From assembly GCA_023105745.1 (NCBI GenBank), contig JALGQZ010000003.1, positions 41,927,185-41,991,184 of the forward strand: a stretch of DNA of 64,000 nucleotides, given 5' to 3'. Within the stretch, counting starts at the first letter, position 1; the number at the start of each line of letters is the position of its first letter. The position numbers were made by a program, and so were the translations under genes. Origin of the DNA: Austropuccinia psidii. Lineage: Eukaryota; Basidiomycota; Pucciniomycetes; Pucciniales; Sphaerophragmiaceae. Below, piece by piece: positions 59,045 through 64,000 of the stretch. The notes beneath the pieces are model-generated. The model had not been told where the DNA came from. It saw nothing but the letters and a program-made list of their open reading frames with translations, and did not search any database.

Positions 59045-59556
59045 GGGTGTTGGTAAAAACACGTAAGGGGTTCCCTGGGCCCATTTTTAATTAAAAATGA
59101 AAAACAGCCACACCTGTATTGGGCCAAAACATGCCCAAAAGAGGTTTTTTCCCTACCAAACCTCTCTAACTCCCAATTATTTCAGATTTTTTTTCCATCC
59201 CCCCCCCAACCAAAAAAGGCCAAACACCCAAATAATCCACATTATCCTTAAGCCAAACCAATTTTTTCTTTGGAAAAACAGCATTACCAAAGCCATTTTG
59301 AAAAGCTTTTCACACTTTTTTTTCTTTTTTTCCCCCAAAGACTGCATTTTCCACCACAACAACCTGCTTTCAAGCCTCTCAATTTTCAATTTTTTACCTT
59401 CCCTCATCCATTAATCCCACATTTAAACCACTTTTTTCACTCTTAACCACTTCTGTTCATTTTTCACTTCTTTTTCACATTTCGAAAGGTTCTTACCCCA
59501 TTCCAAATCCCCAAATTCCCCCTTTTTTCACTTTTATACATATTTTTGATTCAAAA
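59045..59556 (+). other. MULE left end and 5' region
   Basis: Contains the left inverted repeat, its subterminal motif GGTAAAAACACGTAAG, and a long C/T-rich stretch leading to the transposase ATG. No gene is seen. Confidence 0.6.
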
Positions 59557-61940
59557 ATGCTTCAACCCCCAGCTGAACATGAATTTCAGACCCTTGAGCT
59601 TCTTTGGCAATATGTGCATAATGCTTCCAGGGCTCAGGGGTATTCTGTGTCCACCCTGAGGTCCAATATGACCCACAACCAAATTGAAATAGGTTATGAC
59701 AGGTCTGGAACCCCAAATGCCAGCAAAAGCCCCTTCAAAACAGTCACCTCAAGAAATATTGACTGTCCTTTTAGACTTTATGCCAGAAAATATTCCAAGA
59801 GTACCACTTGGACTCTTAAAGTCAAAAATCCTGAACATAGCCATGATGCCACTGAAAATATCATGGCACATCCTGCTTTCAGGAAATTCACTGAGCAAGA
59901 AAAATCCCAAATTGCTCAAATGTCTGAATCACTGCCCATGCCAAAGCAAGTTCAGGCCCAATTATGCAGCCAGGGGGAGTCTGACAGGCCTGTAATACTT
60001 CAAGACATTTACAACAAAGTCAAGAAAATCAAAAAAAACAAACTGCAATGCAGAAGGCCCATTGATTCTCTTATTGACACTCTCAAACAAGAAAATTTTG
60101 TTTGGTCCTCTGCAAGGGATTCTGAGGGACACATTACCTCCTTGTATTTCACTCACCCCCTGGCCATAAAACTCCTTCCTGGCTTTCCTCATGTCATTCT
60201 TATGGATTGTACTTATAAAACCAATAAGTACAAAATTCCCCTTTTTCATATTGTTGTATTCAGCTCAACCAATAAGACCTTTTCCTGGGCTTTTTTCCGG
60301 ATGAATAATGAAACTGAACCCTCATATACTTGGGCATTATATCAATACATAGAAAAGGTCATCAACAACACCAATCTTGTTCCCCCTCCAGTCATTATGA
60401 TTGACAGATATCTGGCCTTGAAAAACTCTCTTAAGAAGCTCTTCCCAGACTCCAAAGTCATGTTATACTTTTGGCACATCAATAAAGATTTATCTACTCA
60501 TTGCTTGAAGAAAGTTGGTCATGGAACTGATTCTGAAACTTTTATGGGCCTTTCAAATCAAGTGATATACTTTTATCTTTCACTTTAGTTCACTTTTTTT
60601 CACTTTTTTTCTTATTTTTGTTTTTATTAATGACTTTGGGATTCATTTCTCAGGTTATTTATTCATCCACTAAAAAGGCTTTCAAAGACAACTGGAAGAA
60701 GCTTCAAAAGAAAGTCAAAAATCCTGAGGTCTTGCAGTATTTCAAAAATACCTGGCTTCCTCTGAAGGAGTATTATGTGCCAGCCTGGACCAACCACCAT
60801 TGCCACCTGGGTGTGGACTCCACCTCCAGAGTTGAAGGTTCCCATGCCATGGTGAACCTTTGGCTCCAAAATTCCACTGGTACTCTCCTGGAGGTAGTTG
60901 GGGCTCTCCACATGGCATTCAGAAAACAATTTATTGAAATTATCAACAGAATCACCAAAAAAATGATTGTCCATGTCAAGAATTTTCCTCCACACATCTG
61001 TGCCCTCAATGGCAGGGTGTCTCATTATGCTCTTCAGATGGCCTTTGACAATTTCACAACCAAATTTCCTCCTAATGAAAAATGCACCAACAAATACAAC
61101 AATTATCAAGGAATTCCTTGCAAACATAAGACCCAAAAGGCATTCTCCAACCACCAAAGGCTTGAAATATCAGACTTCCATCCTCAATGGCATTTGAATT
61201 TGCCTTTGAGGGTTTTTTAATTTCTTATTCTTATTTTTTTTCTTATTAACTGATTTTATTTGTCATATTCTTCTCAGGCTGGTTTTCAAAGTGATGATCA
61301 AAGTGTTGAAAACTAAAGAAAGAATGAATCCCGGAAAATATTTGAAGCTATTGGGGAAGACCTTTTTCAAAGACCAATGGCAGAAGTCACCCCAATTCTT
61401 AAACATTTTCAAGATTTTTTGACTGGAAAAGTCCCATTTGATCAAATTCCCAAGAGTCAAGAGGATGATCAATACTATGAGGACCCTCTAGAATGCAAGA
61501 ATATCCATGGAAGACCTCAAGGAGCCAAGAATAAAAACAAAAATCCAAACCAAAGAGAAATTTCAAGATTTGAAATAATTGAAAGTCAATCCAAGAGAAG
61601 AGGAAGACCACAATCAAAAGTGACCAGCACAGCAACATCAAGATCACAGTCAAATGTCACCTCTCCAATTATGGAAGTGGACTCATCTGAATATTCTGAA
61701 GATTCTGAGTACTCATTATCTAAATCAATTAGTTCATAAGATTCACTACCCTCAGAAACTGAATTAAATAAATCAGAAATCACCCTTAGAAGGTCCAGAA
61801 GATTGACAATTGGAAGCAAAACCTCACAAAGAAAATCACACAACCCTGAAACTAGTTTGAAGATATATTATGTAGCTTAATTGACCTGTGAGCATTGTCA
61901 AAGCAATTATCACACAAGTGATGAATGCTCCAAGCTTTTT
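59557..61940 (+). pseudogene. MULE transposase with SWIM-like end and CCHC knuckle, three in-frame stops
   Basis: Exon 1 (59557-60561) is 335 codons: an N-terminal FAR1/WRKY-like zinc region (CPFRLYARKYSK, HSHDAT) and the start of the MULE catalytic domain (ILMDCTYKTNKYKIPLFHIV, then IMIDRYLALKNSLKKLFPD). Intron CAA|GTGATA...TTCTCAG|GTT (60562-60653) joins SNQ to VIYSSTKKAF in frame. Exon 2 has a SWIM-like motif (CTNKYNNYQGIPCKH). A second intron (61212-61277, weak donor) leads to a Ser/Arg/Lys-rich tail. In-frame TAA codons at 61314, 61737 and about 61878 break the tail. After the last lies CEHCQSNYHTSDEC, a perfect CX2CX4HX4C knuckle. The common DRE motif reads DRY here. Confidence 0.82.
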
Positions 61941-62019
61941 GTGAGTTTCTGATACTTTTTAATGCATATTTCTCTTGTTTATTTTGATATTTATTCATTT
62001 TTTGACCTTATTTTATCAG

Positions 62020-62639
62020 ATAACTGGCTCAGAATACTTTCTCAAGTTGATATTGAAATACACCTTCAAGGCCATAAATGTCCAGGGTGATGGAAACTGT
62101 CGCTACAGAAAAGTGTCCCACTACATTTACAAGACTCAACATCAATGGGCTGATGTCAGAGGTGACTTGGCTGAAGAAATTCAACAAAATCAAGACCTTT
62201 ATGAAGCCATGAAAGCCTTAATTCCCTCAGTATCCTCTTATTTGGACAGAATTGAATGGTATGAAGATGTTGGCCAGGCTCCAAAAAGCAAGTGGATGTT
62301 CATGCCTGACATGGGCGATCCAATTGCAAATAAGTATAAAAGACCAGTTTTCTTTTATTCCACAGTCCAATATTTTTCTTTTTCCCTTATTTTTGTCCTC
62401 CAAATGATAATTCCCCATTTTCATCTGCTACTTGGATAGCTGTGCTCATTTTGTTCCTTTGGACACAATCATTTCTAAAATTTATCCAGTCCCCCCATTA
62501 CTGTGAATTGGGAGATTCATGCCCACCACAAGCCCTGGGGTTGGCTGATAAATTTAAGAAACACAGAATGTTGTATTTGTCCAATCTTCCTCCCCCCTCT
62601 CAGAAAAAACCCACTATTTTGGAGGTTGATTCTGATTGA
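62020..62639 (+). pseudogene. MULE-borne OTU-type cysteine protease domain, frameshifted
   Basis: After an acceptor (TTTTATCAG|ATAACTGG, 62019) the frame gives FKAINVQGDGNCRYRKVSHY, the OTU signature with catalytic Cys in DGNC. YEAMKALI and WMFMPDMGDPIANKYKRPVFFY follow. The histidine region (SCAHFVPLDTIIS, near 62435-62475) is in another frame, so at least one indel has occurred. The last part (CELGDSCPPQALGLADKFKK) runs to 62637. OTU enzymes cleave ubiquitin chains; its role in a transposon is unknown. It may originally have been one protein with the transposase. Confidence 0.75.
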
Positions 62640-62756
62640 TTGATTTTTGTATATACAACTTATGCCAATTATCCCCCTCCTCAGTAATATTTATTGCTTA
62701 AATCCCACCTCAGCCTCCTTTTTTATCAAACATGTGGAGCTTTTGTACTTAGAAAT

Positions 62757-63130
62757 AGTCATATGACAAACAAGGAAAAAAATCTGAAAAAATACACTTA
62801 TTGCCCCTGCACTTGCTGTCCCACCAAAACAATTCCCCAAAATCATGGGCTTCTGGTTCTTTATTGTTTAGATTGAACCCTTCAATTTAAAAAAGAATGA
62901 AGGAAATTCATAAGTGGGAATTTATTAAATTAACTTTTTAAAAATAGGCATATTACAATGACGGGAAAAAACATTTGAAAAGAAAACCCTTTTTGCACCT
63001 TCACTTGTCCCACCAAAAAAACTCACAGAATTATGGGCTTATGATGCTTTATTCTTCAGATTGAACCCTTCATTTTAGAAAAAAAGCTAAGGAAATTCAT
63101 AAGTAGGAAGATTTTAAATGATTTTTTGAA
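62757..63130 (+). repeat. Degenerate tandem duplication in the MULE 3' region
   Basis: Two units of about 190 bp (62757-62947, 62948-63130) share TTTATTSTTYAGATTGAACCC, GGAAATTCATAAGT and CACTTGYYGTCCCACCAAAA-like stretches. Non-coding. Confidence 0.65.
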
Positions 63131-63390
63131 AACAAATATGCCATTTCTGGAATTTTGGCCAAATTTGTGAAATTTGGCAAAAGAAAATTGAAAAAACGTG
63201 TGAATATTGAAATGCCAAGTTGGGAAAAATATGGCGAAAAAATTTAAAAAGATCTTCAAAACTGAGCCTGAGGAATTTTTTTTGAAAAATAAGGTCACTT
63301 ACGTGTTTTTACAATAAATTGGTAAGAACACATAAGCTTTTGGTAAAAACATGTAAGGGCATACATGTGTTTACCAACACCCTTAATTTT

Positions 63391-64000
63391 TAAAGAAATT
63401 TTAATTTTCTTTTATGAATAATCAAAAAGCTAATTTCAAGGCTAATCATCAATCAAACCTGTTTGAAAAAGATACTTAAAATTTAGTTCATACACATAAA
63501 AAATTAGATTGTAAGCTGTGTGAAATATTAATCAAAATCCATTAAGAATTGTATGTTTAATTAATTTTCAAGTTATTGCTATTTTTCCACATAAAATAGC
63601 AATACACACAAAAACTTAACTTTGAATAATATTTCAACACTTATAACTTTAAAGCTTTAAGCTTTTACACTTCTTAAAACCTTGATTACAAGTCTGCATA
63701 TGGGGATTTACCCTTTGGCAGATTGTAATTCCTGTCCAAATCAGGATAAAACCACTTTAAACTTTGAAGTTAGATAAAATTCTACTCTTGAAGCTTAAAT
63801 AAGGCTTAAAGTCCTCCAATTCAGGTGGAAAACCTTGATTGAGTTCTTGCATATCCAAAAGGTTGGGTACTCCATCTCTATTTGGTCTTTTTCCTTTGTC
63901 CCACCTTTTTGTTTGGTTTGTGCCCTTATATTTATTTGCATCCAAACTATGGCCTTAAGCCACTTTAAATTGTGCTCACACAGGATTCAAATTCTGTATG
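63391..64000 (-). repeat. F2: F-type LTR, right fragment (runs off the window)
   Basis: Continues the LTR after the MULE with AAAGAAATTTTAATTTTC. It matches F1 from about 28430 (AAAGATACTTAAAAT, TTGTAAGCTGTGTGAAA, GGTTGGGTAC). No gene. Confidence 0.75.

Larger units (their letters stand above)
59045..63382 (+). mobile_element. Mutator-like element (MULE) encoding transposase and OTU protease
   Basis: 4338 bp with terminal inverted repeats (GGGTGTTGGTAAA.. at both ends) and a perfect 8-bp duplication TTAATTTT (59037-59044, 63383-63390), a length typical of Mutator-like elements. Further copies of a GGTAAAAACACGTAAG-like motif lie near the right end (about 63298-63315 inverted, 63321, 63341). 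Genes on the plus strand: transposase (59557 onward), then an OTU-domain segment. Several stops suggest this copy is dead. Confidence 0.88.

Overview
Organism. The window has no bacterial features. It is AT-rich, repeat-saturated eukaryotic DNA with GT-AG introns, Ty3/Gypsy (Metaviridae-type) LTR retrotransposons and one Mutator-like DNA transposon. The Gag-Pol sequences closely resemble what I remember of Ty3/Gypsy polyproteins from rust fungi, above all the myrtle rust Austropuccinia psidii. That assignment is from memory; a database search would settle it. I see no host housekeeping gene, tRNA, rRNA or CRISPR array.

Layout, left half (1-32,656). A worn Ty3/Gypsy relic in + orientation (G1, 23,225-30,224, beginning left of the window) was hit by a chromodomain element C (+). 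Only C's 3' end is present: pol C-terminus at 1-461 and its 3' LTR at 1,245-1,912 plus 22,289-23,224. Element A (-, 1,913-22,283, TSD CCAGG, 1,431-bp LTRs) sits inside that LTR. Element B (-, 4,516-15,199, TSD GGGTT, about 2.02-kb LTRs) sits inside the integrase gene of A. This is a four-level nest: G1, then C, then A, then B. B has near-identical LTRs and a 1,562-codon Gag-Pol ORF, so it is the youngest. A solo LTR (F1, TSD AATGG) sits in the LTR of G1. About 2.4 kb (30,225-32,656) is unclassified.

Right half (32,657-64,000). A three-LTR tandem composite (33,091-48,446, -) holds a rearranged short unit D and a nearly complete unit E that share the middle LTR. It is flanked on both sides by A-type LTR sequence but has no target duplication. 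Next comes a decayed A-type element in + orientation (A', 48,447-57,923) carrying two solo LTRs: C-type with TSD GATAT, and B-type with TSD TGTTT/TGTTG. It is cut at 57,924 by an F-type LTR, which is itself split by a 4.3-kb Mutator-like element (59,045-63,382, 8-bp TSD TTAATTTT) encoding a MULE transposase and an OTU-type cysteine protease.

Main discovery candidate. Three element families (A, B, D/E) share the same 5' architecture. A long leader, more than 1 kb in B and D, is essentially free of ATG on the sense strand, from just below the LTR TATA box to one ATG. That ATG lies inside a short intron, 11-20 nt upstream of the 3' splice site. From it a disordered ORF (frame a) opens towards Gag-Pol. 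If the intron is removed, the ATG is lost and the flanking exons join into a different frame (frame b), encoding a conserved protein (ORF1, motif [NK]GW[NH]P) that overlaps frame a. ORF1 has no ATG of its own; in A and D/E splicing of a leader intron would create one (..A|TG..). I infer a splicing-controlled start-codon switch between Gag-Pol from unspliced RNA and an accessory protein from spliced RNA. The sequence supports it; no transcript data were available.
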